Assembly: GCA_026770595.1 (NCBI GenBank)
Contig: MU634058.1
Location: 1-16,651, forward strand
Direction of reading: 5' to 3'
Source of the DNA: Ochromonadaceae sp. CCMP2298
Lineage: Eukaryota; Sar; Synurophyceae; Ochromonadales; Ochromonadaceae
Length of the DNA stretch: 16,651 nucleotides
The translations under genes were made by a program, and so were the position numbers. Of the stretch, positions 8,164-16,651 are shown one piece after another (position 1 is the first letter of the stretch; each line of letters starts with the position of its first letter). Below the pieces are notes generated by a model. That model was not told the DNA's origin and did not search any database. It saw only the letters and a list, made by a program, of their open reading frames with translations.

Positions 8164-10703
8164 CATACTGTATGTAATACAGTATATATAGTATTTATAT
8201 ATTCTATAAGATTATATAATAGTGCATTGTATAATTTACTATAATAAAAAAAGACTCTTATCTGAACATCTTTGGCCTCATCAATGGGGACCTTGGCCAG
8301 TGAGAATCTAAGTCCGAGTTTGTCGCGTGCGAAGGCCAGTCGCTCTGAGGCGCTGGCAGTGGCCTTCGGAGGAATAAGTATGGTACGCAGATCACGCCCC
8401 CAGGTACAGGGAGCAGCAGCTGAGGCTACTCTGGCTGCCTCCACGCCGACCCGCAGCTTGGAGCACAGGTTTAGAAGATCCTGTGCGATCCCCCCGGTCA
8501 GCGCGACGGCATCTACACACATAGCTAGAGCCAGGCCTGCGCGCTTGCTGGGCTCATCACCCTCTATAGCCAAGGCTTGCCCCTCCTGCGCAAACCTGAG
8601 AAACCGCTATCTTGGCGCTCTGATTGTCTACTACGCAGAGGGCTGAAGCGACAACAGCAGAAGTGATGGATGCACATGCTGCTATCTTTACTTCCTCCAG
8701 GCTGGCCACAGTCCGAGCAATCTGGCTGAGAGCGGCAGCCTCGGCCTCAACACACACGAGCGCGGTGGCAGTGCGGGCAGAAACCGAAGCACTCGCAGTG
8801 TGGGCGAGCTTCACTGCCTCCACGGCGGCACGCGCGAGAGGAGCACGCTGGTTTACAGGGAGGCTGGTGGCAGCAGCTATGGAGTACTTGCACGCCGTCA
8901 GAGCAACCTATGTACAGTAAGTAGTAGTCAGCGTATTATGCATAATATATAATTTATTATGCAGAAAGTATTATGCATAATACATATTGTATTATTAATA
9001 ATGCATAATGTATTATGTATAATGGATTGTGCACATAATCCATAATGTATTATATACAGTATGCACTATGCATAATACACTATGCATTATTAATGATACA
9101 ATATGTATTATGCATAATACATGCATTCATTATGCATAATGCATGCATTCATTATGCATAATACATAATACATAATGGATTATGTGCACAATAATCTATA
9201 ATATTAGCAAACATACCTTTGTTGCGGTCTTGCCAAGCTTGTCCATTGACTGCAGCGTCAGTTTGAGGTCTCTTACTACCATATCGACCTCGAAAGCGGC
9301 GTCTCTGGCCTCCTGGATAGGCAGGGCGTCGGCGTGCTTGCTGCTGCCAAGGAATTCGTGGTGGCGGCACTCAAAAGCGCGATGAGCAGGATCGCGCTGA
9401 TCGTTGTGCACACACGTCGCACACCTCCCACGTAGGCCCTTCATGCCGCGGTGTTCCCCCCAGCAGGCGCAGAAGGTGCAGAACTCGCGCTTGGTGTGGG
9501 GAGCGCCGCCTAGGCCAGTGAAAGTCTCGATAGACTTTAGGTCCTGGGGAAGAGCCCCCCTCACCTTGAAGGCCTCCCCCGTCTTCGAGTGGATGAAGGG
9601 GCAGCGGTTGAGGTCGGCCAGCTCCTGGAAGGTGGCCCGGCCTAGCCTGTGTAGCAGGAGGAGTGAGTGTGAGATGTGCATAGATATAGGTAGCCGAGGT
9701 CTATGTATAACTGTAAATAATACGCTACTTACTCGAAATTGTTCTGCGTGGAGTCGTCCCCGTTACCCCAGCCCAGTGCGATACAGGCACTCGCGCTCTG
9801 CAGGCCCTCGAACGGATCCTCGCCAGGGCCTGGGGGCCCGCGACCAGACAGCCCTCTAGCGATGGATAGGCTCCAGGGCTTCAGCGCGAGGAGAAGGAAG
9901 CCCCCGCCCTTCTTGTTCTTCCAGGCCCCGTCCTGGGTGGCGCCGAGCTCCAAGCAGGGCGCCTGGCTCAGGCCGAACAGGCCTTGGGCGTCCGCCTTGA
10001 CGCCGTTCTGATCGAACCCTGTCACCCGCATGAGCTCCTCCACCACGTTGCGTAGCGGGAGGGGGGTCTTTACGCGGTCGCTCACCGGCTGGAGAACCTT
10101 GCTTGCCCCTAGTGCCAGGTAGATTGCGTGTCGCTGCACGGAGGTGCGCTCGGCAACGTCCGTCCGCTCGTAAGGGGCAGGGGGCTCCGGCCCTGTTGAA
10201 CGGAACGGGTTCACATGCTGCATGTTCAGCGAGTGAATGTGCTGTGAGACCTGCGCGGTGGTGAGGGTGGTCGTGGAGAGCAAGAGGGTGAGGGTGGTAT
10301 GGAGAGCAACAGGGTGATGATGATGACGCTTCATCAACCACTACACGGCCGTCCAAGGTACCTCTAACCCTCACCGCACACCTAGCCACCGACCTACCTG
10401 AGTCAGGACGAGGTTCTTGGCGCTGAACTTGGCGCCCTGCTCCGTGTGCGACCGCTTCCTGGTCTTCTCCTTCTCGACGAGCTCTTCAGCGCGGGCCTGC
10501 GACTGCGCGAGCAGCACCGCCTGCCGATCGATCGTCTGCTGAGCAACCTTGAACTGCCGCCTGGACGCGTACAGCTTCCGCTGCATCGCACTCTTCGCGT
10601 AGGTGCCGTCCGGCTGCTTGAGGGACTCGAGCGGCCCTCTCTGCTTCCCACGATGACGGGACCTCGGGGCCCGCTGAGCGGCCGCCTTCAGCTGCGTGAC
10701 CAT
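8148..10703 (-). CDS. Transposase-like protein with zinc-ligand cluster, five predicted exons
   Basis: Predicted exons on the minus strand are 10703-10398, 10250-9733, 9646-9217, 8907-8692 and 8585-8148, giving 635 aa. Phases agree at every join (0, 2, 0, 0) with GT-AG ends. Residues 1-102 are basic with a coiled-coil-like helix. Residues 205-345 carry an ordered series: ATQDGAWKNKKGG (D209), ALGWGNGDDSTQNNFE (D266, D267), GEAFKVRGALPQDLKS (D310), TGLGGAPHTKREFCTFCACW (C331, C334, C336), RCATCVHND (C350, C353), then FECRHHEF (C368, H370, H371). This order matches, from memory, a poorly described eukaryotic transposon-protein group: GDG, then a G-D-S/E-Y-like site, then D-L/W-K followed by CxxC. 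Residues 419-490 are Ala-rich helix. The last ~40 residues come from AT-repeat DNA. An RNase H-type DDE role is inference. The ATG at 10703 is in good context; the 3' end is the least certain part. Confidence 0.55.
8586..8691 (-). other. Predicted intron 4 of the transposase-like gene (106 nt)
   Basis: Donor GTAAAG at 8691 and acceptor TTTGCGCAG ending 8586. Its length (3n+1) shifts the reading frame exactly as needed to join the exon ending SLEE to the open frame starting EGQALAIEG. The sequence also reads without stop as Ala-rich protein to 8557, so unspliced RNA would end at a TGA there. Confidence 0.55.
8908..9216 (-). other. Intron 3 of the transposase-like gene, filled with AT palindromes
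   Basis: Donor GTATGT at 9216 and acceptor GTACATAG ending 8908, phase 0 on both sides. At 309 nt it is the longest intron in the window, and it is almost wholly TATGCATAATACATA-type repeat, including palindrome copy B. Confidence 0.75.
8971..9117. repeat. Palindromic AT element, copy B (37-bp arms)
   Basis: The left arm 8971-9007 and right arm 9081-9117 are reverse complements with one mismatch, around a 73-bp spacer. The arms share their sequence with copy A at 8031-8163. Confidence 0.85.
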
Positions 10704-11024
10704 GACGAAGAGGACGGGCAAACAAAGAGATAAACGCTCGGGGCGGACAGCCACGCGCGGGGGCGTTCTGCGCGGAAACTGAAAATCATCACCCAGGTTG
10801 GTTGCCACAGTTCAAATCTGTTTCTCCCTTTGGGCACACGCACTGAAAAGGGACGGATCGGGGTTGGTTTAGAAGACGTGCACAGCTACCCCATTGTGAA
10901 CCACAGAGGAGCGCACAAATAATGCAATAAAGCGCCTTACAAATTTTCGACGTGCGTTACTCTCCATTGCCCCGGTGCGATCACGAGGTACGGATTCCTT
11001 CCAAGCGCAGATCATAGTTGGGGG

Positions 11025-11052
11025 CCGTTCTGACGACATCCTGTCAGAACGG
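11025..11052. other. Perfect 10-bp hairpin
   Basis: CCGTTCTGAC (11025-11034) and GTCAGAACGG (11043-11052) are perfect reverse complements around an 8-nt loop. No T-run follows, so it is not a bacterial-type terminator. Its role is unknown. Confidence 0.75.
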
Positions 11053-11122
11053 TTATTGGTGCAAAACGAACCCCCCGGGTCCCCCTGCAGTGTTTTACTA
11101 TATGCTGTTGAATACTGTAATG

Positions 11123-11335
11123 CTATATCATGCAATCATATCATTCTATCATATTATGCTATCATATCATGCTATCATATCATTCTATCATATCATTCTA
11201 TCATATCATGCTATCATATCATGCTATCATATCATTCTATCATATCTTGCTATCATATCATGCTATCATATCATGCTATCATATCATGCTATCATATCCT
11301 GTATCATGCTATCATATTAGGCTATCATATCCTGT
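11123..11335 (+). repeat. 13-bp minisatellite (ATCATATCATGCT / ATCATATCATTCT)
   Basis: About 16 tandem copies alternate between a G and a T at position 11 of the unit. Some units are shortened near the right end. Open frames across it in all three plus frames read His/Tyr/Ser/Ile repeats and are artefacts of a 13-bp period free of stops. Confidence 0.9.
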
Positions 11336-11671
11336 AAATCATGTTTTCTTCTTATGTTTGTAGAAACTTCTTTGTTCGGGTTGTTTAGGCGCCATTTTGC
11401 CAAGGGCACCTATTTGAAATTAAAATTCGGAAAGATTGGCATCGGATTCCCCGGAAAAAGTCATTCCACGTCCAAATCATGTCACAAACATTTTTTCAGT
11501 CCTTGCCTGAGTTTGGATTGAGTAGAGTGTCTGCCCCCGTACCTGGAGGTCAAGAGGTTTAACCGTTCCTCACTCACGTTTTGCACCAATCCGCTGTTAT
11601 CCTGTTATCCCAGGCCGGGGAACGCTGTCTGGAGAGCCTACCACAAGAGTGCAAGTAGAGGTAGAGCAGCC

Positions 11672-14600
11672 ATGGAGCTCCAGCTCGACGAAACGACTTC
11701 CTTTCTGGAGGCGCTCAGCAATGGCGAGGCTGTGGGCACAAGCGGGCGCGACCTTGTGGACAGTCTTCTCAGGGCGCTCGTGGACGACGGGTTCATCAAC
11801 GAGGCGCACAGGGTTCTGCACGAGCTGCCCAAGTCCAGCGAGGACATCGAGATCCTTGACGTCGTACTCGTGTTCGTATGCATCATCTTCGCAGGACTCG
11901 CGTCAGGACTCACCCAGGGGCTGCTGAGTCTCGACCTAATGGAGCTCGAAATAAAGATGAGGAGCGGCACTGTGGAGGAGCAGGGGTACGCTGCGAAGCT
12001 GATCCCCATCATCTCAAACCACCACCTGCTGCTGGTCTCTCTAATGTTGTGGAACGCCTCTGCCACCGAGTCGCTGCCCATCTTCCTCAACAGACTAGTC
12101 CCTGAGTGGATGGCGGTCATCATCAGCGTGACTTTGGTGCTCTTCGTGGGGGAGATAATACCCGCCAGCATCCTGACTGGCCCCCGCCAGCTCCAGTACA
12201 GCGCCTGGATGAGCCCGCTGGTCTACCTGGTGCTGGGGGTCTTCTTCCCCATAGCCTACCCCATCTCCTCCTGCTTGGACTACATCATAGGCCACGATGA
12301 GGGAATGACTATGTACTCGAGGCAGGAGATAGCCACGATGATGAAGATACACCAAGAGGAGAGTACGAGACGCAAGTCCAGTGGCATATCGGCCATCGAG
12401 GAGGAGGAGGTGTTTATCATAGATGGGGCGCTGAAGTACCGGGAGATGTGTGTGGAGCAGGTGATGACTCCGCAGGACAAGGTGTTCATGATCCCCGTTA
12501 CGGAGAACCTATCCTACAAGGTGAGCACGCCTACTCATACATGTACACACGACACACGACATACACGTACATATACCTACATACACACTTACACACATAC
12601 ACACAACACACGACATACAACACACACATTCTCCAACCCTCCCCCGTTTCCCTCCCACCCATTACCCCCCCTACCCCCCACCCAGACCATCTATGCCATC
12701 TTCAAGTCCGGCTACTCCCGCATCCCCGTCTACAATAAAAACCGCCACGACATTGTGGGTTTAATTCTCGCAAAAGATCTAATTTTCGTCGACCCGGAGG
12801 ACGAAACGCCCGTTCAAAACTTCATGCTTTTGTTCGGGCGTAAACCAGCCGTTGTTTGGCACGACCAGAAGCTGGGCGAGACGTTGGCGATGTTCAAGAG
12901 GGAGAAGGCACACATGGCGGTGGTGCGGGATGCTCCGTGCTTCGGGAGTGTGAAGATTGATCGCAAGGTGAGGGGGGAGGTAGGGGAAGGGGGTAGGGGG
13001 AAAAGAGTAGTAAAGGGAGATAGGGGAAGGGGGTAGGAGAGGGAGGTAGGGGAAGGAGGTGATGTGGGGAGATGGGTAGTAGGATGTGGGGCAATGTAGG
13101 CGGTGGGAAGAGTGAGAAGCGATTAGCGCTTGGGATTGTGTGTTGCCTTGTGTGCCTCTCTCTTACTCCTCTTGCTCCTCTCCCCCCAATCACTCCCTTC
13201 AGTCCGACATGTACGAGGTGGTGGGTGTGGTCACCCTGGAGGACATCGTGGAGGAGATCCTGGGCACAGAGATAGAGGACGAAACCGACGTCGCCTTTCC
13301 GGTTCCCCCTCTGGGCTCCACAGATGCAGACGCTAGGGCATTCGCTGACTTCCAACAGTCTGGTCCCAGCTGGGCGGTGGGGAGCCAGGGCACCGAGGGG
13401 TACAAGGGGGGGCAGGGGGGGCAGGGGGACCAGGAGAATCAGGGAAGCCAGGTGGAGGGGAGCCCCTCTAAGGGGAACCAGGGAACTGTGACGATGACCC
13501 GTGACGCGGAGCTGGCCCGTCTGAAGACGCTGGACTCGGCCACAGTGCACGACGAGAGCCTCACTGCGGAGGAGGTTCACTCCATCTCCATCTACCTCTT
13601 CACCAACGTGCCCCAGGTATGAGTAGGGAGTAGAGAGTACTGGCATACATCACATCGCACACACACTAACCCTACCGTACTCCATCTCCATTCCCACCTC
13701 CATTCCCACCTCCATTCCCACCTCCATTCCCACCTCCATTCCCACCTCCATTCCCACCTCCATTCCCACCTCCATTCCCACCTCCATTCCTACCTCCATT
13801 CCTACCTCCATTCCCACCTTCATTCCCTCCATTCCCTCCATTCCCCAGGTGCAGCGCATATTCCGAGACAACATCCAGGACCTGAAGACGCTCGTCAAGA
13901 GCTCCACTGTGGTATCCATGGTGCGCAAGGCTGCCGAGGGAGAGGCGCCCACACACGAAGACTTCCTCTACAGGAGGGGCAAGATGTCTAACGCCTGCAC
14001 GCTGATTCTCTCCGGATCCGTGGAGATAATCAGGGACGAGAGGGACATCGGCGCGGGTGCAGGTGCGGACGGGGGGCCCAGCTCGAGCTCCAAGGGTCAG
14101 TGGTCAACTATCGCAGTGGAGGCTTTGTCTGCGCCTGAGGGCACGTACGTTCCTGACTTCTCGGCCTTCCTGGGCACCTCCCATGTGCGGTTTCTGCGCA
14201 TCACCACGGTGCAGCAGTACAGCAGTCGGGAGAAAGGGGACGGATGGCCGGCGGTGCCCAGGAGGGTCAGGGCGGCATCGGCGGCGGCCCCGGGGCCTGG
14301 GTCGGAGGGGTCGGGTGCGGGTGCGGGTGCGGGCGCGGGTGCAGGCGCGGGTGCGGTTGAGGGCAGGTCCTCATCGGGTCTGCGGGGCGTGCGCAACGGA
14401 CCTGGGCTCAGCCTGCGGGCCTCCTTCAACCGCTCCTACAGCGTCTCCCACGCTCAACTCCAAGACGCCAGCTTCCAACCCCCCCACCCCCACCCTCATA
14501 CCACCAACCCTCCCACGAAGGGCTACGATTCGCGCGCAGTCAGCGCCAGCACCGCGAGCAGGGGGGGAAGGGGCCAGGAGGCGAGCAGGGTAGGGGCGGG

Positions 14601-14826
14601 CGGGGCGAACGCGGATGCGAGGGAAGGGACTGTTGGGGCAGGGACGGGGGCTGCTGGGGGCAACAACGACGACGGGCGTGCGGCTGCGTACTCTCGCCTG
14701 CGCGGCAAGAGCAGCTTCTCGCAGCTGTCTGCGCTCGAGCTTCTGCCCAAGGTGGGGGGGTGGCCTGCGGAGGGGCAGAAAAGGGGCGACTCCGACGAGC
14801 GCACGCCCCTCATTCCCCCGCCCTAG
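11672..14826 (+). CDS. CNNM/Mam3-type transporter: DUF21, CBS pair, cyclic-nucleotide-like domain
   Basis: Four exons, 11672-12520, 12686-12967, 13203-13616 and 13849-14826, are joined in phase 0 throughout, giving 840 aa (stop TAG). The ATG sits in a strong context, GCAGCCATGG. Residues 60-207 are the DUF21 membrane domain (AGLASGLTQGLLSLD, LLVSLMLWNASATESLPI, GEIIPASILTGPRQL). The CBS pair lies at about 263-397 (VEQVMTPQDKVFMI, SGYSRIPVYNKNRHDIVGLI, YEVVGVVTLEDIVEEILGTE). A cyclic-nucleotide-binding-like fold spans about 516-620 (DFLYRRGKMSNACTLILSGSVEII). Residues 700-840 are low-complexity. CNNM, Mam3 and CorC relatives handle Mg2+ and other divalent cations; the order DUF21-CBS-CNBH is that of eukaryotic CNNM. 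The tail DERTPLIPPP holds an ExxxLI dileucine sorting signal, suggesting a vacuolar or endosomal site. Confidence is high for family, lower for substrate. Confidence 0.92.
12521..12685 (+). other. Intron 1 of the CNNM-like gene, in frame and stop-free
   Basis: The 165-nt intron has donor AAG|GTGAGC and acceptor CCACCCAG. It is rich in ACAC/CATAC repeats, then a C-rich tract. It is 55 codons long with no stop, so retention would insert a Thr/His/Pro-rich segment inside the first CBS domain. Interrupting the CBS fold argues for removal. Confidence 0.85.
13617..13848 (+). repeat. Intron 3 of the CNNM-like gene with a 12-bp minisatellite
   Basis: The 232-nt intron has donor CAG|GTATGA and acceptor TTCCCCAG. 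From about 13681 it is built of about 13 copies of CCATTCCCACCT, with CCATTCCTACCT variants and shortened units at the end. The array supplies the pyrimidine tract. On the minus strand it reads as Met-Glu-Val-Gly or Gly-Gly-Asn repeats, which are not genes. Confidence 0.9.
14308..14358 (+). repeat. Coding GCGGGT hexamer repeat (Gly-Ala run)
   Basis: GGTGCG/GGCGCG hexamers encode an (Ala-Gly)n run in the C-terminal low-complexity tail of the CNNM-like protein. The length is probably variable between strains. Confidence 0.8.
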
Positions 14827-15365
14827 ATCTCGACAAAGAATAGTCTGTTAAACTTTATAATGTTCAAGAAGCAAGTACAGTTTTGTCCCAGGGCGCGTGT
14901 TGTACTCCCCCTTGATTTTACAATCGAAACCACTGTGCACGTTACTTCCACGAAAACTCTGGACTTAACAAAAACTACTAATCCGCATTTTATATTTGAC
15001 TATTTAGCAACGATGAACACTTGTATTCGATGCGCAAGTATAATATTATGATACAGAAGTTGTCTCCAAACCGCATAGAACATTGATGCGTCGAGCTGCA
15101 GTGAAGAGTCTGCTGGGAAGTGTGCGCAGTTCCCAAAAAAAACTGCTTTCCGGTGTTTTGTGTTTAGTCCACAGTTTTAGCGTGTAACGTTAACCGCTCA
15201 TCGACATCATTGATGAGGGAATGTGCCTGATAGATTCGATCCTTCTTTGTAATCGACACTCAGCTCGTGATCAATTTCTACTCGTATCATTCAGTCTGGA
15301 CCTGCCGCGGTTACCGGTGCGCCATCGGATTGAGCAGAGATCCATTCATACCCTCCTCCATTGCA
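14827..15365. other. Intergenic spacer with unusually long open frame after the TAG stop
   Basis: This stretch is AT-rich, between the CNNM-like gene and the next ATG. The CNNM frame continues for 74 sense codons after its TAG, to a TGA at 15049-15051. No other gene, RNA or repeat is recognised. The frame ahead of 15366 is open back to a GTG at 15267 but has no ATG. Confidence 0.55.
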
Positions 15366-16572
15366 ATGAGCTTCTTCTCCACATGGTACAACGACGGGAT
15401 TATGGCCTCACCGCCTCTGTGCATGTTCAACAAGTACCTGTATCTCCTCATGAGGTAAAGCACTGATTGTGGTGATTGAGTGAACTCGTTGCTCGGCGTC
15501 TAACCTCATCATGCTCCGTCCCTCACAGCGAGAACCGCTGCTGCAATGTGGTGGGAAGGATCGGTCTATCCTGGGGAGACAAGCACCGCGGACCCATCAT
15601 GTTTGTCGCCTTTTGGGTGTCCTTTATCAGCCTGGTGCTCCTCGCTTTTGCCATGGCCTCCCTGTCCTATACAGGCTCCGTGGTCAGGGATGTGGCTTTC
15701 TTCCAGGGAACGATTAAGATCAACGAGGAGGGCTACGACTCATCCGTCAACTTCTACGCAGGCTTGAACGTCGTGAACATCCAGAGCTGCGATGGCGCCA
15801 ACTGCCCCGACACCACCCAGACGTGGGGAGAAGCCTCCTGCCCCGATTTCTTCGTCGGCTGCAATGAGTGCGTGGCTGCAGCCCGCGGCTCGGTGTCCAC
15901 GCTGATCATGGCGTTCATCACGCAGATTCCCCAGCTCAGCACCGACATCCAGCGCTCCACAGTTGGGGGTGACCTGCACTGCCAATAGACGTAAGTCCCG
16001 AGAAGATGAAGTCCCAAGTAGAAGAAGTCCCGATAAGCTTCCATCTTCTGCATCATGTACCTCGCAAGTCCGCAGCTTATACTTGCACATACACGCACAC
16101 ATCCAAACATTTAAATCCCCGCAAACACAGTTTCGGGATCATTACCGGCATATTCGGCACTCTCACCACCCTCGCTGCGCTGGGCTCCTTCGCTGACATC
16201 TGTTACCGCGAATTCGAGTCGGCATCCTCCACAGCCACGGTGGATAAGAAGCTAGGGCCTGCTTTCTTCCTAATGCTGGTGGCCACGCTGCTGAAGATTG
16301 TCGACGTCATCGCACACATAATCGTGCCCGTGCCCAAAGAGGGTGAGCCTTTTCCCCTACTTGAGTTGTCTGTTGTCTGTCGTATGCCCTATCCGAAATC
16401 CACTGTCCGCTAATCCTCGTCCCCTCTCCCCTGTACCCTCTCGCCTGTACCCTGCCCCCTGCCCCCTGCCCCCTGCCCTCTCCCAGGCTACTGGAAGCCG
16501 GGCAAGCCCACAGCCGATCAGGTGGGCGAAGGGCCGAAGGGGATGAAAGGCACCGAACTCACAGAGCCGTGA
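15366..16572 (+). CDS. Four-helix membrane protein with Cys-rich loop; in-frame TAG at exon 2 end
   Basis: Best exons are 15366-15454, 15529-15990, 16131-16342 and 16487-16572 (phases 2, 2, 1), ending in TGA. Introns are 15455-15528 (GTAAAG...CACAG, with CTAAC branch-like word), 15991-16130 (GTAAGT...CACAG) and 16343-16486 (GTGAGC...CCCAG with a CCCCCTG tract). The protein has TM1 at GPIMFVAFWVSFISLVLLAF, a long outer loop with six cysteines (CDGANC...CPDFFVGCNEC), TM2 around STLIMAFITQIP, TM3 FGIITGIFGTLTTLAALG and TM4 AFFLMLVATLLKIVDVIAH. Its tail is polar. It resembles small four-TM proteins of stramenopile genomes; the function is unknown. The oddity is a TAG at 15986-15988, two bases before the strong donor, in a frame that otherwise joins correctly. 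A donor at 15969 with an acceptor at 16075 (107-nt intron, phase 1) avoids it and gives 293 aa. Confidence 0.7.
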
Positions 16573-16594
16573 TCCGAGTAAGTTCCTACATACC

Positions 16595-16600
<6 letters not shown>

Positions 16601-16651
<51 letters not shown>
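16601..16651 (+). repeat. GA dinucleotide microsatellite at window end
   Basis: An almost pure (GA)n run extends to the last base, with one AA interruption near 16639. It lies just downstream of the last gene's stop codon and probably continues beyond the window. Confidence 0.95.

Larger units (their letters stand above)
10704..11671. other. Divergent intergenic region with hairpin and 13-bp satellite
   Basis: This lies between the ATG of the transposase-like gene (minus) and that of the CNNM-like gene (plus). The frame of the first is open back to 10808 from a GTG only. It contains the hairpin at 11025-11052 and the satellite at about 11123-11335; no gene is supported. The last 300 bp before 11672 look like ordinary promoter and leader sequence without a clear named motif. 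Confidence 0.5.

Noticed and set aside
8586-8595. 10-nt intron (CAG|GTTTGCGCAG|GAG)
   Set aside because: It would restore the frame, but it is shorter than any known spliceosomal intron; the 106-nt alternative has the same acceptor and a better donor.
11025-11052. Rho-independent terminator
   Set aside because: There is no T-run after the stem, and the genome is eukaryotic.
11123-11335. CRISPR array or His/Tyr-Ile repeat protein
   Set aside because: There are no spacers, the unit is 13 bp, and it is a minisatellite in eukaryotic DNA; open frames across it are artefacts.
13650-13956. Met-Glu-Val-Gly and Gly-Gly-Asn repeat proteins on the minus strand
   Set aside because: They are translations of the 12-bp minisatellite in CNNM intron 3 on the opposite strand.
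14824-15988. TAG as a reassigned sense codon in this organism
   Set aside because: All other exons, well over 2,000 codons, lack internal TAG, and the S1 gene and the CNNM gene both end sensibly at TAG. One in-frame TAG is better explained locally.

Overview
The window is nuclear DNA of a eukaryotic alga with a complex (secondary, red-lineage) plastid. Genes are split by short introns of about 57-310 nt with ordinary GT-AG ends, coding DNA is GC-rich, spacers are AT-rich, and simple repeats are everywhere. One protein carries an N-terminal signal peptide followed by a Phe-containing junction (LAVA|FGF), the plastid-import pattern of heterokonts, haptophytes and cryptophytes. A stramenopile (ochrophyte) or haptophyte is my best guess; the species cannot be named from this sequence.

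Layout: 1-1008 holds no gene but contains a large fold-back element (arms 133-313 and 341-520) and short tandem copies. 2994-1009 (minus, 3 exons) encodes a plastid-targeted protein with three S1 RNA-binding domains. It is divergent from 3317-4702 (plus, one exon), an SLC18/VMAT-like major facilitator transporter. 5238-6419 (plus, 2 or 3 exons) is an unrecognised protein, convergent with 7174-6530 (minus), a small SET-like protein. 7250-8200 is non-coding and mostly a 7-bp AT satellite plus a palindrome. 10703-8148 (minus, 5 predicted exons) is a transposase-like gene with a zinc-ligand cluster; one intron and its 3' end hold two copies of the same palindrome. 10704-11671 is a spacer with a hairpin and a 13-bp satellite. 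11672-14826 (plus, 4 exons) is a CNNM/Mam3-type DUF21-CBS-cyclic-nucleotide-like membrane transporter. 15366-16572 (plus, 4 exons) is a four-helix membrane protein interrupted by one in-frame TAG exactly at an exon end. The window closes in a GA repeat.

The genes do not form a pathway. The points of most interest are the transposase-like gene and the palindromes embedded in it, the in-frame TAG in the last gene, the algal vesicular-amine-transporter-like protein with its charged membrane residues kept, and the 181-bp-armed fold-back element. Exon models were made by eye from splice signals and reading-frame phase; no database search was possible.
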